Shown here piece after piece: positions 22,867-33,764 of a DNA stretch of 64,000 bases. The notes below the pieces were generated by a model. It made no database searches. It saw only the letters and a list, made by a program, of their open reading frames with translations, and had not been told where the DNA came from. The stretch's first letter is position 1, and every line of letters begins with the position of its first letter. The stretch comes from a virus, in IMG/VR virus record IMGVR_UViG_3300047557_003310, positions 1-64,000 of that record; one strand, given 5' to 3'. The position numbers and the translations under genes were made by a program.

Positions 22867-24447
22867 ATGTCAGCAATTATAACTGATCAAATTAGAATCT
22901 TAAACTCAAAAAGTTTTATAGATTCCGCAAAATCTGGTAAAAATAATCTATATGCGTTTGTTGGGTTACCAAACGCTTCTGAATATAATCAATTTTGGGA
23001 TAGTTCTCCACCACCACCAAAAGATTCATTTGATGATGAAAATGACTATTGGGATAGTATGATTTCATTAAAAAGAATAAATCCAGATCGTGATATCAGA
23101 AGTGTAATTAATAAAGTAGTTTGGGAGTCTGGTACTACTTATGATATGTACAGACACAATATAACAAGAAACAATTTATCAAAGCCATCACAAAAAACGA
23201 GTTTATATCAATCAAATTATTATGTTTTAACTAAAGATTATAGAGTGTATATTTGTCTGAATAACGGTTCATCCCCAGACAATCCAGAGGGAATTCCATC
23301 TCTATCTGAACCTAATTTTATAGACTTGGAGCCAAAAATTACAGAAGATGGATATACTTGGAAATATTTGTACACTTTAAATATAGAAGATGTAATAAAA
23401 TTTGATTCTATAAATTTCATGCCGGTTCCTAGTGATTGGGAAACCTCTATAAATTATGAACAAATACGATTAAATGCGACAAATGGTGGTCAAATTAAAG
23501 TTGCAACCATTACCAATTTCGGTCAAAATTTGGGGTCTCCAAACGTCTATTCGGATTTACCAATTCTTGGCGATGGAAATGGGGCAAAAGTTAGTATAGT
23601 AGTAGGAAATGAAGAAAAAATTACTTCTATATTCGTAACAGATGGAGGAAATGGATATACTTATGGTAAAGTTGATTTATCTTCAATTTCATTTCCTTCT
23701 AATGCAGTCCTACCAAGATTTGACGTAATCATACCGCCAAAAGGAGGACATGGTTATGACATATATAATGAACTTGGTGCCTACAATTTGTTAATTTATT
23801 CTAGATTTGAAAATGATTCGACGAATCCAGATTTTATAACTGGAAATCAAATTGCTAGAATAGGAATAATTAATAATCCATTGAGCTTTAATTCTGATAC
23901 TATTTTGGATAAAGAAAGAGCAAGTTCGGTATATGCTTTAAAATTAATAGGAAAAAATTCAGTACAAGACTACGAAGAAGCTACAATAATACCAGATTCT
24001 ATAATAACTCAAACCGTAGGAACAGGAATTACAGCTGTAGGTAGAGTCATATCTTATGATAATAAAACTGGCGTTTTAAAATACTGGCAAGACAGGTCTT
24101 TATATGGATTTAATTTAGGAGGTGAATATAATGAAAATAGAACTAGAAAATCAGATGTAGTCTCTCTATATGGAGACGATAAAGTAGAATTTACATCTAC
24201 TATTTTATCTGGCGGTTCATTAGATATTAGTGGATTTAATTTAAGTTTAAAAATAGACAACTCTTACACTGGTATAACAACGGTAATAAATAATGTTACT
24301 TATAATTTGGGGCAAAATTTTATTTCAGGTACATCAAATCCAGAAGTAAAGCCACATTCTGGGGATATCATTTATGTTGATAATAGACCATCAATAACTA
24401 GGTCTCCAAATCAAAAAGAAGATATAAAAGTAATCTTGCAGTTCTAA
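22867..24447 (+). CDS. 8: Baseplate wedge protein gp8
   Basis: 526 aa (T4 gp8 has 334). The first 200 residues match gp8: NNLYAFVGLPNASEYNQFWD, a PPPPKDSF proline cluster, WDSMISLKRI, the sequence NKVVWESGTTYDMY, then YVLTKDYRVYICLNN and EDGYTWKYLYTLNIED, ending FMPVPSDWE. Gp8 dimers sit in the wedge next to gp7 and gp10. The C-terminal extension carries NGGNGY-type repeats (TSIFVTDGGNGYTYGKVDL) shared with gp14 and the giant proteins, a cyanophage elaboration compared with T4. Confidence 0.88.
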   Translation: MSAIITDQIRILNSKSFIDSAKSGKNNLYAFVGLPNASEYNQFWDSSPPPPKDSFDDENDYWDSMISLKRINPDRDIRSVINKVVWESGTTYDMYRHNITRNNLSKPSQKTSLYQSNYYVLTKDYRVYICLNNGSSPDNPEGIPSLSEPNFIDLEPKITEDGYTWKYLYTLNIEDVIKFDSINFMPVPSDWETSINYEQIRLNATNGGQIKVATITNFGQNLGSPNVYSDLPILGDGNGAKVSIVVGNEEKITSIFVTDGGNGYTYGKVDLSSISFPSNAVLPRFDVIIPPKGGHGYDIYNELGAYNLLIYSRFENDSTNPDFITGNQIARIGIINNPLSFNSDTILDKERASSVYALKLIGKNSVQDYEEATIIPDSIITQTVGTGITAVGRVISYDNKTGVLKYWQDRSLYGFNLGGEYNENRTRKSDVVSLYGDDKVEFTSTILSGGSLDISGFNLSLKIDNSYTGITTVINNVTYNLGQNFISGTSNPEVKPHSGDIIYVDNRPSITRSPNQKEDIKVILQF

Positions 24448-24462
24448 TAAATTAGGATAATC

Positions 24463-27400
24463 ATGCCACAAAAAACCAATTTAAATGTATTCCCATATTT
24501 TGATGACTACAATCAAGATAATATCTACCATAAGGTACTATTTAAACCTGGTTATCCAATACAGGCAAGAGAGTTAACCACTCTACAAAGCATACTTCAA
24601 ACTCAAATTGAAAGATTTGGAAATTGGGCATTCCAAGAGGGAAGTCCAGTAATACCTGGAAAAATAGTATACAATGATAGATATTATGCTGTAGAATTAA
24701 AAAATTCTTTTAATGGCATTAATATTAATCAATATTTGTCCTCTATTATTGGAACGACTATTAGAGGAGAAAAAAGCGGAGTTAGAGCTAAAGTAATATC
24801 TGCTATAAGTGATAAAATATCTGTAAGAAATAATACTACAATTTATGTCAATTTTATTGACTCCGATTTTGAAACCTCAGAATACATGGGATTTTCAGAT
24901 GGTGAAAATCTACTACTAGAACAAAATGTAACTGCTTATATTACAATAGATCCAGATTCAATTATAAACTTACAGGCAAATGAAGCATTCGCTTCCACGA
25001 TTGATGTATCATGTAATTCAGTTGGATCTACTTTATTAGTTGAGTCTGGTGTATATTTTATAAGAGGATATTTTGTAAAAAATGATAGTCAATTTATATT
25101 ATTGGATCAGTATGGAAATTTTCCTTCATATAAGGTGGGATTTTTAGTAACAGAAGACATAATTACATCTGAAGATGACAATTCATTGAATGATAATGCC
25201 AAAGGATTTTTAAATTATGCTGCTCCAGGCGCAGATAGGTTTGCAATTTCATTAGTTCTTACTAAAATAGCACCAGACGAAGAAATACCAGAAAACTTTA
25301 TACAACTTGTAGAAATAATAGATGGTATTGTAAGATCTATACAAAGAGACCCCAGATTAAATGAATTAGGTAAAGAATTAGCAAGAAGAACTTATGATGA
25401 ATCTGGAGATTATTACGTAAAACCTCCAACTATAACAGTAGAAGAATCATTAAATAATTTACTTGGAAATGATGGAATTTATAGTGGAAATCAACTAACA
25501 TTTAATGGAAATGTACCATCTGAAGATCTTGGTGTTTATAGCATTTCTCCACTAAAGGCATATGTTAAGGGTTATGAAGTTGAAACTGTTTCATCTACTC
25601 TTTTGGATTTTAAAAAAGCCAGAACTACAAAAAGATTAGAGAATCAAAGTATATTATACAACACTGGATCAACCATAAGCTTAAACAGAGTATATGGATC
25701 TCCAGTTATAGGGATTTCTACCACTTACACAATTAGTTTAAGAGATGAGAGAAAAGGAACCAATTCTGGTATATCTGTTGGAAAAGAAATAGGAGTAGCT
25801 AGAGTATACGATTTTGCATTAGAGTCTGGATCATATAATTCTAGTCTACCAGACGTAAATCAATGGGAAATAAACGTTTATGATGTACAAACATTTACAG
25901 AAATATCTGTAAATGAAACAATAACATTAAATGAATCTACTTATGTAAAAGGAAAGTCTAGTGGAGCAGTAGGATACTTAAAATATGGAGTTTCAAATTC
26001 TGGCATATTGACTGCATACAATACAAGTGGATTTTTTATAAGTGGGGAGAAAATAATTTTTAATGGTGTAGAAGACGAAAAAACAAGAGTAACAACTTCA
26101 GTTAAAAGTTACACGTTAGATCAAGTAAAATCTTTATATGGAATTGTTGGAGTCGCAAATACATTTTCTGCCGACATTGTTCAAATTAAAAAAAGACCTT
26201 TTGGAATAGCAGATATATCACCGTTAAGTTCAGGCATATCGACTATAAGTGTAACAAGTGCTCAATTTCCTGGAGTCGTAAAAATCAATGATTTGGTTTC
26301 ATATACAATACCAGGAAAATCTGATGTAACTTATTCTAAAGTTCAAACTGTAAATCCAACATCACTAGTTGTAGTAGGAGTAACCACTGTAAATGGAATT
26401 TGCGATGGAGCACTGCCAAATTCCAGTACTACAGTAACCGATCTTTCTTTATTGGGATCAAATTCGCTATCTGTTTTGGACGAAAAGCTATACACAATTT
26501 TACCAAAGTCAAATATTAGTAATGTAGATTTGAGCAATTCTTCTTTAACAATAAGAAAACAATTTGACGTAACTATCACATCAAATTCTACCGGTAATGT
26601 AGTTGCATCAGATAACGAAAAGTTTTTACCTTTTGATGAAGAAAGATATGTTTTAATTACAAGTAATGGAACAATAGAAAGACTTAGTAGTGATAAATTT
26701 GATTCCACTAGTTACAGTTCTTCTGGTGGTTCTATCATAAAATTTAATGGCTTAGAAACTACGTCAGGAAATGCGAGGTTGATTGCCACATTAACTAAAT
26801 CTAAATTAAGTCAAAAAATAAAAAATAAATCTATTGTTAAATCAATAATAATCGATAAATCTAAATTAGTTGGCTCTGGAATTGGAGAAACAACTTTAAA
26901 CAATGGGCTAGTATATGGAAATTATCCATATGGGACAAGAGTTGAAGATGAAGAATTATGTTTGTTGAGGCCAGATGTAGTTGGAATTTATGGAATATTT
27001 GAACTGAATGACACCTCTAATTTGTCATCGGATCCAAAAGCCCCCAGATTAACACTATCAAATATAAGCGGAAATTCAGCTAGTACTAATGATTTTAATG
27101 TTGGTGAAACTTTAATAGGTGAGATTAGTAGTGCGGTTGCAGTTTGTGTTGGAAAGATAAATTCAAGCACAATAGAATTTACTTATCTTAATTCTGAAAC
27201 ATTTATAATTGGAGAAAGTATAAAATTCAAAAATTCTTTAGTATCTGCTTCGGTGAATTCTATAGAAATTGGTGATAAAAATATAACTTCAAATTATGTT
27301 TTAGATGATGGCCAAAGAAATAACATGTATGACTATTCTAGAATAATTAGAAAAAGTCAATATAAAGAACCAATAAGAAAAATAAAAATATATTTTGAAT

Positions 27401-30069
27401 CATCAGAATATAGTTCATCGGACACTGGAGATATAACCACTGTAAATTCATATCAAAATTTTGATTACTCTCAAATTCCAAGTGTAAATCAAAACAGAAA
27501 TAGTGATATTATTGACATAAGACCAAAAGTATCCCCATATGTCGTTGCTGAAAATCAAAAATCTCCTTTTGAATTTTCTTCTAGAAATTTTTCAGTAGAA
27601 TATAACAATTCATCAAAATACATACTTGCATCCGATGAATCTATAATTTGTTCTTATTCATATTATTTGCCTAGAATTGACAGTATTTACTTATCTAAAG
27701 ATGGGATATTTCAAGTAAGAGTTGGAGATCCATCAGATGATCCACAATTACCAATTCCATTGGATGAATCAATTGAAATTGCAAGGGCATTTATACCAGC
27801 ATATACTTTTAATACCACTGACATTAGTATAACAAGAAATGAATATAAACGCTATACAATGTCAGATATTGGATCTCTCGAACAAAGAATAAAAAATTTA
27901 GAATATTATACATCTTTGTCTCTATTAGAAAAAGATACAGCTAGTTTAGTAATATTAGATCAAAATGGAAATACTAGATTTAAATCTGGATTTTTTGTTG
28001 ATAATTTTACTACGACAATATATCAACAAAAAGATACGATTGTAAAAAATAGTATCAATGTAAATTTATCAGAACTTAGACCTACTCATTATACTACGAA
28101 TTGTGATTTGGTTATAGGTGAAACTTCTTTGATTCTGGATAAAAATAATTCTGTTGACATAGAATATTCTGAAGATTTCATATCCACAAATATAAAAAAA
28201 ACTGGAAATGTTGTAACTTTAGATTATGATGAAGTGGTAGAAAATACGCAACAATTTTCTACAAGAGTAGTTGATGTATTTCCATATGAAACTTCTGAAT
28301 ATAATGGGAGTATAATACTTAATCCATCATCAGATGTGTGGATTAGTCAAAATAAAGTAAAACCAAATTCAATTCAATTAAATGGAGATTTGACTGAAAA
28401 TGACGCTCAAATTGAGGTGACTCAAGATAATCAAGAGACGGGATTTAACCCAGTTGAGTGGAACTCTAGTTCAAAGTATTGGAAATACAACCAAAAACCA
28501 CAAAAATCACAAACATTTAATCCAAAATCTAGTAAAAATAATACAAATAAAGGAAAATATTTTGTAGATAATGATATAAAAACATCTACAAAAAAACAAA
28601 ATATTAATGCAATAAAAACATCATCTTCATTTAATTCTTTGCCTAAAATTGGCAATTCTGAACAAATATCATCGACGACTTCTGTTATCTCTAATGAATT
28701 AATTCCATACATGAGAAGTAGAAACATTGAATTTAAAGCCGAAAGATTAAAACCATTCACTAGAATGTATCCATTTTTTGATTCAAAAAATGTCAATGAA
28801 TACATAATTCCAAAATTAATAGAAATTAGCATGGTGAATGGTAAATTTGTAGCTGGAGAAGTTGTAATTTGTAGAATTCAACCTAAATCTGGAGCATGGA
28901 TTGGTGATGGATCTAAAAAATCAGGTAGATTTAAACAAATATTTTCGAGAGATGGGAATCCAATTAATAATTTATCGGATGTTAAAAACGTAATCCCATA
29001 CCAATTAATATCTTCTGGGATATCAACTAATTCTTCATCGTATTTTAAACAATCCCAATTAATTAATAATTTTTCTAATACGATGCGTTTTTCTGGACCT
29101 TTATCTAGATTTAGGATATGTGCCCCAAATCATAAAATAGGACCATATAATAGTCCAACTAAGAAATATTATGCAAATCCGTATGATAGATCACAGGTAA
29201 TATCAGATTCATATTCAACTACTTCAACTATTTTAAATATTGATACATTTAGTTTATCTTATTCTGGACAGTCTAATTTGTATGGTTATATTAGAATTGG
29301 AATGCAGTTAGTTGGAGAAACGAGTGGTGCGATAGCAACCGTTACTGACATTAAATTAGTTACAGATGAAGTTGGTTCATTGATTGGATCTTTTAAAATA
29401 CCAAATAATGAAAAAAATAGATTTACCGCTGGAGAAAAAGTTTTTAGATTATCTAATAGTAGTGTAAATGATTTTACTCCAGGCGTAGTATTCAGTTCCG
29501 CAGAAGAAAAGTTTTATGCTCAAGGTACATTAAATTCTATACAAGAAACTGTTTTGTCAGTTAGTAAACCAAGAATTGCTCCAGAAATACCAACACCTCC
29601 ACCGCCTTCTGTTGGTCCTTCCGTATATGCACCACCACCATCAACTCCATCTCAGCCATCATCTCCTTCTGCGCCAAAACCTGTCAATGTTGCTCCAACA
29701 GCTAATCCAGTACCTTCTAGTCCACCACCTACAAAAATAAATTTTGGATCACCAGTATATGCAAATGCCGCTCAAAATAGACTGGTAAATGCAGCAAATG
29801 ATGTTCTTCCAGGAAATTATAAAAACATAGAACAAGTTGCAAAAGAATTGGGGATTAAGGTGAATTATAGTGATGGTGGAAATGTTACTCAAAAAAGTGG
29901 AGATAAAATAACTGCTGCGTTGCAATCTCAGGGTGCTAACATAGTTCCTGGACCTGGATCTAAGCCAGATAAAAATTCTAATACTGGCAGCAACGATAAG
30001 AAATCAGAAGGTAAATCAGAAAGTAAATCTGATAGTAAAGGATCCGATGGTAAACCAAGAGCACGATAG
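24463..30069 (+). CDS. Large virion structural protein with DUF4815-type N-terminus
   Basis: 1868 aa. The first 60 residues (NLNVFPYFDDYNQDNIYHKV, LFKPGYPIQARELTTLQSIL, FGNWAFQEGSPVIPG) are characteristic of the DUF4815 family of cyanophage and vibriophage virion proteins. A long beta-rich body follows. The C-terminus is unusual: a proline-rich linker (about residues 1705-1760, PPPPSVGPSVYAPPPSTPSQ) and a low-complexity basic/acidic tail rich in K, S, D, G and E ending KPRAR. It follows gp8 and precedes the 819-aa structural protein, so it probably belongs to the baseplate periphery or fibre attachment (inference). Confidence 0.78.
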   Translation: MPQKTNLNVFPYFDDYNQDNIYHKVLFKPGYPIQARELTTLQSILQTQIERFGNWAFQEGSPVIPGKIVYNDRYYAVELKNSFNGININQYLSSIIGTTIRGEKSGVRAKVISAISDKISVRNNTTIYVNFIDSDFETSEYMGFSDGENLLLEQNVTAYITIDPDSIINLQANEAFASTIDVSCNSVGSTLLVESGVYFIRGYFVKNDSQFILLDQYGNFPSYKVGFLVTEDIITSEDDNSLNDNAKGFLNYAAPGADRFAISLVLTKIAPDEEIPENFIQLVEIIDGIVRSIQRDPRLNELGKELARRTYDESGDYYVKPPTITVEESLNNLLGNDGIYSGNQLTFNGNVPSEDLGVYSISPLKAYVKGYEVETVSSTLLDFKKARTTKRLENQSILYNTGSTISLNRVYGSPVIGISTTYTISLRDERKGTNSGISVGKEIGVARVYDFALESGSYNSSLPDVNQWEINVYDVQTFTEISVNETITLNESTYVKGKSSGAVGYLKYGVSNSGILTAYNTSGFFISGEKIIFNGVEDEKTRVTTSVKSYTLDQVKSLYGIVGVANTFSADIVQIKKRPFGIADISPLSSGISTISVTSAQFPGVVKINDLVSYTIPGKSDVTYSKVQTVNPTSLVVVGVTTVNGICDGALPNSSTTVTDLSLLGSNSLSVLDEKLYTILPKSNISNVDLSNSSLTIRKQFDVTITSNSTGNVVASDNEKFLPFDEERYVLITSNGTIERLSSDKFDSTSYSSSGGSIIKFNGLETTSGNARLIATLTKSKLSQKIKNKSIVKSIIIDKSKLVGSGIGETTLNNGLVYGNYPYGTRVEDEELCLLRPDVVGIYGIFELNDTSNLSSDPKAPRLTLSNISGNSASTNDFNVGETLIGEISSAVAVCVGKINSSTIEFTYLNSETFIIGESIKFKNSLVSASVNSIEIGDKNITSNYVLDDGQRNNMYDYSRIIRKSQYKEPIRKIKIYFESSEYSSSDTGDITTVNSYQNFDYSQIPSVNQNRNSDIIDIRPKVSPYVVAENQKSPFEFSSRNFSVEYNNSSKYILASDESIICSYSYYLPRIDSIYLSKDGIFQVRVGDPSDDPQLPIPLDESIEIARAFIPAYTFNTTDISITRNEYKRYTMSDIGSLEQRIKNLEYYTSLSLLEKDTASLVILDQNGNTRFKSGFFVDNFTTTIYQQKDTIVKNSINVNLSELRPTHYTTNCDLVIGETSLILDKNNSVDIEYSEDFISTNIKKTGNVVTLDYDEVVENTQQFSTRVVDVFPYETSEYNGSIILNPSSDVWISQNKVKPNSIQLNGDLTENDAQIEVTQDNQETGFNPVEWNSSSKYWKYNQKPQKSQTFNPKSSKNNTNKGKYFVDNDIKTSTKKQNINAIKTSSSFNSLPKIGNSEQISSTTSVISNELIPYMRSRNIEFKAERLKPFTRMYPFFDSKNVNEYIIPKLIEISMVNGKFVAGEVVICRIQPKSGAWIGDGSKKSGRFKQIFSRDGNPINNLSDVKNVIPYQLISSGISTNSSSYFKQSQLINNFSNTMRFSGPLSRFRICAPNHKIGPYNSPTKKYYANPYDRSQVISDSYSTTSTILNIDTFSLSYSGQSNLYGYIRIGMQLVGETSGAIATVTDIKLVTDEVGSLIGSFKIPNNEKNRFTAGEKVFRLSNSSVNDFTPGVVFSSAEEKFYAQGTLNSIQETVLSVSKPRIAPEIPTPPPPSVGPSVYAPPPSTPSQPSSPSAPKPVNVAPTANPVPSSPPPTKINFGSPVYANAAQNRLVNAANDVLPGNYKNIEQVAKELGIKVNYSDGGNVTQKSGDKITAALQSQGANIVPGPGSKPDKNSNTGSNDKKSEGKSESKSDSKGSDGKPRAR

Positions 30070-30107
30070 ATTCTAAAACAGAAATAAATAAAAAAAAGAT
30101 CACATCA

Positions 30108-32567
30108 ATGGAAATAAAAAGTCCTTTAGCACAATCATTTTATATAGTTCCAAGTTCGGGGATATTTGCAACATCAATTGATTTATATTTTTATTCTAAA
30201 GCAGTAACTTCACAACCAGTTACTGTGCAGTTGAGACCCATGAAGTTGGGAGTGCCTGATAATATAATATACCCATATAGTGAGGTAACTTTATATCCAG
30301 ATGATGTTTCGACATCAGAGGATGCAAGTGTTGCTACTAATTTTAAATTTCCATCTCCCGTATACCTCTCCGGAGAAACTTATCATGCAGTAGTGATCAT
30401 ATCAAACTCCTCTGATTATAAAGTGTGGGCATCCAGACTTGGAGAAATAGATGTAACAAATTTAAACTCAGATAACTCTAAGGAAATTTTAACTACAAAA
30501 CAAGTTGATTTTGGATCATTATTTTTATCGCAAAGTGGATCAACTTGGACTGCAAGCCAATATGACGATTTGAAATATACTTTAAAAAGAGCACAATTTA
30601 AAATAGATAATATAGGAAATATAAATTTCTACAATTCTGATTTGGATTCTGATCAATCTGCCGCATCCTTATTAAAAGATTCGTTAGAATTCAATGCTAA
30701 AAAAATTAGAGTAGGATTATCAAAAACTGTATCTGATTTAAATTTAACTTTTGGTAATACTATAACGCAATCCATTACTAATGCGAGTGGAAATTTTGTT
30801 GGATATGGTGGTTCTTCTTTTGGCAATTTGAGTATAATAGACGACGGTGAATCATATGAAAATGGTTCATATTCTAATGTCCCATTAATTAGTTTAACTG
30901 GGAGTGGAAAAAATGCAACTGTAAATTTAACTATTTCTGGTGGATCAGTTGTTTCTTCTGGGGCAACTATTTCTTCTGGTGGAGTAGGATATAAAGTTGG
31001 GGATTTATTGACGGTCAATCCACCTGGAACCAATAAATTAGGAAGAAATATAAGATTATCAGTATCTCAAATTTCAGCCTACAATGAATTAATAATAGAC
31101 CAAGTTCAAGGTAATTTTGAAACTGGAATTGGAAAAACAATAAGATATACTAATAATTCTGGGACAACATTAGATTTGAATGGAAATGGATCAAATGTTT
31201 TATTGGATTCTGCTCCAATAGAACTAAATGATGGTAGACACATTAAAGTAAATCATTTTAATCATGGTATGCATTCCGGCAGCGATGTAGTGAAAATTTC
31301 AAATGCTATGTCTGATATAAATCCAACTACATTATCAATAGATTATGGTGCTGCTGCAACTTCAGTAATTACTTTGGAAGATGTCACTAACTTTTCTTCT
31401 TTTGAAAGTTTACCAGTTTCTGTTGATAATCCTGGATACATTTTAATTGGACAAGAAATAATTTCTTATACTTCATTATCTGGAAATAATTTATCTGGAA
31501 TAACAAGGGGAATAGATGGAACTAAATCAGAATCATATGAAGTCGGAGATTCCGTATACAAATATGAATTGAATGGGATATCATTAAGAAGAATTAATAA
31601 AATTCATCAACTTTCTGATGCTACAGTTTCTGATCCAATAGGTTTAGACTATTACACAGTAAAGTTATTGATGAATTCAAATGGAAAAGATAGAACTACT
31701 ACAAGTCCTCTTTATATAAAAGAGAGCAAATCAACTGGAGGACTAAATGTAATCGCCACAAAAAATATACAGTATAGTATAATTACTCCAAATATGGAGG
31801 TATTTTCTCCCGCTAATACTGAGGTATCCTCTACTATACGAACAATATCTGGAAAAAGTATAGATGGAAATGAGACTCCTTTTGTAGACCAAGGCTTTGA
31901 AGAAGCCTCTTTAAATGTCGCAAATTATTTGCCTTCCAACAGAATTATATGTTCGACATTAAATGAAAACTCTAAATTAACTACATTACCTGGCAATAAG
32001 TCATTTTGTTTAAATGTAACATTATCCTCTAATAATTCATATTTGTCTCCGGTTTTATCGGCAATAGAAAGATCATCTGTGATATTAACTTCAAATAGAG
32101 TAGATAACAAAATAAAAGATTTCACTACAGACGATAGAGTTGCATCCTTAACTGATGATCCATCATCATTTGTGTATGCGACGAAACCTATACTTTTAGA
32201 AAATCCTGCTCAAACTTTAAAGGTCATTTTATCTGCATATGTCAATGTAAATAGTGACATAAGATTATTATACTCAGTTTCAAATGATACAAATTTAAAT
32301 TTAAATTATTTCCCGTTTCCTGGATATTCAAATTTAAATAATGGAGTGACAATTGACGTATCGAAGAATGATGGCACACCAGATAAAAAGCCAATAAAAA
32401 CAGATATATTAATTCAAGATGGGACCGAAACTCCTTTTGTTGATTATGAATTTACTGCTGAATCAATAGGACCGTTTAAATCATTTAGTATAAAAATAAT
32501 TGGAACTTCAACTAATCAAACATATCCACCTAGAATAAGAGATCTTCGTATAATTGCAGTAGATTAA
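30108..32567 (+). CDS. Virion structural protein (819 aa)
   Basis: The N-terminus (MEIKSPLAQSFYIVPSSGIF, ATSIDLYFYSKAV, VTVQLRPMKLGVPDNIIYPY, SEVTLYPDDV, TYHAVVIISNSSDYKVWASR) is a jelly-roll-like receptor-binding or fibre-attachment module that occurs in many large T4-like baseplate proteins, often fused to a DUF4815 protein. Here the two are separate genes. An NGGSGY-like region (SIIDDGESYENG, TISSGGVGYKVGDLLTV) and an IDDE-type module (YILIGQEIISYTSLSG then ITRGIDGT) follow. The function is inferred as tail-peripheral. Confidence 0.75.
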   Translation: MEIKSPLAQSFYIVPSSGIFATSIDLYFYSKAVTSQPVTVQLRPMKLGVPDNIIYPYSEVTLYPDDVSTSEDASVATNFKFPSPVYLSGETYHAVVIISNSSDYKVWASRLGEIDVTNLNSDNSKEILTTKQVDFGSLFLSQSGSTWTASQYDDLKYTLKRAQFKIDNIGNINFYNSDLDSDQSAASLLKDSLEFNAKKIRVGLSKTVSDLNLTFGNTITQSITNASGNFVGYGGSSFGNLSIIDDGESYENGSYSNVPLISLTGSGKNATVNLTISGGSVVSSGATISSGGVGYKVGDLLTVNPPGTNKLGRNIRLSVSQISAYNELIIDQVQGNFETGIGKTIRYTNNSGTTLDLNGNGSNVLLDSAPIELNDGRHIKVNHFNHGMHSGSDVVKISNAMSDINPTTLSIDYGAAATSVITLEDVTNFSSFESLPVSVDNPGYILIGQEIISYTSLSGNNLSGITRGIDGTKSESYEVGDSVYKYELNGISLRRINKIHQLSDATVSDPIGLDYYTVKLLMNSNGKDRTTTSPLYIKESKSTGGLNVIATKNIQYSIITPNMEVFSPANTEVSSTIRTISGKSIDGNETPFVDQGFEEASLNVANYLPSNRIICSTLNENSKLTTLPGNKSFCLNVTLSSNNSYLSPVLSAIERSSVILTSNRVDNKIKDFTTDDRVASLTDDPSSFVYATKPILLENPAQTLKVILSAYVNVNSDIRLLYSVSNDTNLNLNYFPFPGYSNLNNGVTIDVSKNDGTPDKKPIKTDILIQDGTETPFVDYEFTAESIGPFKSFSIKIIGTSTNQTYPPRIRDLRIIAVD

Positions 32568-32568
32568 T

Positions 32569-32790
32569 ATGTATTATAAAGTCAGGGGCAATTCCAACTT
32601 AGTGAGAGATCCAAATACAAATGCCATATTGAATATAAATTCTACTGAATATGACAACTACAAAAAAATAAAGGAAAATAAAGATAAAGAGCAAAAAAAA
32701 CTACATCAGTTAGAATCAGATGTCAATCAAATAAAAAGCGATATTGATCTCATAAAAAAATTATTACTGGAGATTAAAAATGAATCCTGA
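32569..32790 (+). CDS. Small coiled-coil virion-operon protein (73 aa)
   Basis: MYYKVRGNSNLVRDPNTNAI (a short strand region) is followed by a lysine- and glutamate-rich coiled coil (KENKDKEQKKLHQLESDVNQ, IKSDIDLIKKLLLEIK). It begins 2 nt after the previous stop and overlaps the next gene by 11 nt. Similar proteins lie upstream of gp13 in cyanomyoviruses; probably a structural or assembly chaperone, not proven. Confidence 0.7.
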   Translation: MYYKVRGNSNLVRDPNTNAILNINSTEYDNYKKIKENKDKEQKKLHQLESDVNQIKSDIDLIKKLLLEIKNES

Positions 32791-32944
32791 AAAAATTATA
32801 TTAGAGGATTTCAATAAAATGTTTGAATACGAAAAAGTATCTAGAGATATAGATAGTATAGAAGATCTTGAAACTTTGAAAATCTTTGCTAAATCATACG
32901 TTAAATTATATCTAAAACAACAAGAAATAGTATCTAAATTTTAA
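32780..32944 (+). CDS. Small helical protein before gp13 (54 aa)
   Basis: MNPEKIILEDFNKMFEYEKV, SRDIDSIEDLETLKIFAKSY, then VKLYLKQQEIVSKF: two or three helices, acidic and hydrophobic. It overlaps the 73-aa gene by 11 nt and ends 1 nt before gp13 starts, so it is part of a tightly coupled cluster. A similar small protein is found in this place in other cyanomyoviruses; no function known. Confidence 0.65.
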   Translation: MNPEKIILEDFNKMFEYEKVSRDIDSIEDLETLKIFAKSYVKLYLKQQEIVSKF

Positions 32945-32945
32945 A

Positions 32946-33761
32946 ATGGCACAACCATCTACTAGACAAGAATTAATTGATTATTGTTTGAGAAAATTGG
33001 GTGCACCAGTATTAGAAATTAATGTCGCACAGGAACAAGTTGAAGATTTAGTAGATGATGCAGTTCAATTTTTCCAAGAACGTCATTTTGATGGTGTATC
33101 TCCAGTGTTGTTAAAGTATGAGATAACTCAAGAAGATATAGACAGAGGCAGAGGAAAGTCTGGAGTAGGGATAACAACAGTAACAGGAAATAAGACGTAT
33201 GAATATGAAGAAACTGCAAATTACCTTCAGATACCTTCTTATGTGATTGGAGTAAATAAAATATTTCAATTTGAAGGATCAAATAGCATTTCCAGTGGAA
33301 TGTTTAGTATAAAATATCAATTATTTTTGAATGATATCTATTATTGGGGATCTACTGAACTTCTTACATATTCAATGGTAAAAACTTATCTTGAAGATTT
33401 AAATTGGTTATTAACTACACAAAAACAAGTAAGATTTAATAAAAGAGAAGATAAATTATATCTAGATATTGATTGGTCGAGTTTGACAGTTGGACAAACA
33501 ATAATAATTGATTGCTATAGAGCACTAAACCCAGCAGAATCCACTAAAGTATGGAATGATTCATTTTTAAAGCAATATTTGACCGCTTTAATTAAAAGAC
33601 AATGGGGACAAAATTTAATTAAATTTAGAGGAGTCAAATTGCCTGGTGGAATTGAATTAGATGGTAGACCAATATATGACGATGCGCAAAGAGAAATAGA
33701 TATATTAATGGAAAGAATGTCTAGTACATATGAACTTCCACCACTAGACATGATAGGATAA
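32946..33761 (+). CDS. 13: Neck protein gp13
   Basis: 271 aa (T4: 309). Recognisable by TRQELIDYCLRKLGAPVLEI, NVAQEQVEDLVDDAVQFFQE RHFDG at the N-terminus and LTYSMVKTYLEDLNWLLTTQ, then LIKRQWGQNLIKFRGVKLPG near the end. Gp13 and gp14 form the neck that closes the filled head and docks the tail. It is followed 3 nt later by gp14. Confidence 0.93.
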   Translation: MAQPSTRQELIDYCLRKLGAPVLEINVAQEQVEDLVDDAVQFFQERHFDGVSPVLLKYEITQEDIDRGRGKSGVGITTVTGNKTYEYEETANYLQIPSYVIGVNKIFQFEGSNSISSGMFSIKYQLFLNDIYYWGSTELLTYSMVKTYLEDLNWLLTTQKQVRFNKREDKLYLDIDWSSLTVGQTIIIDCYRALNPAESTKVWNDSFLKQYLTALIKRQWGQNLIKFRGVKLPGGIELDGRPIYDDAQREIDILMERMSSTYELPPLDMIG

Positions 33762-33764
33762 TAT

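Noticed and set aside
10465-30069. Diversity-generating retroelement target or phase-variable tail gene
   Set aside because: No reverse transcriptase or template/variable repeat pair is visible; the internal similarity is protein-level repeats.
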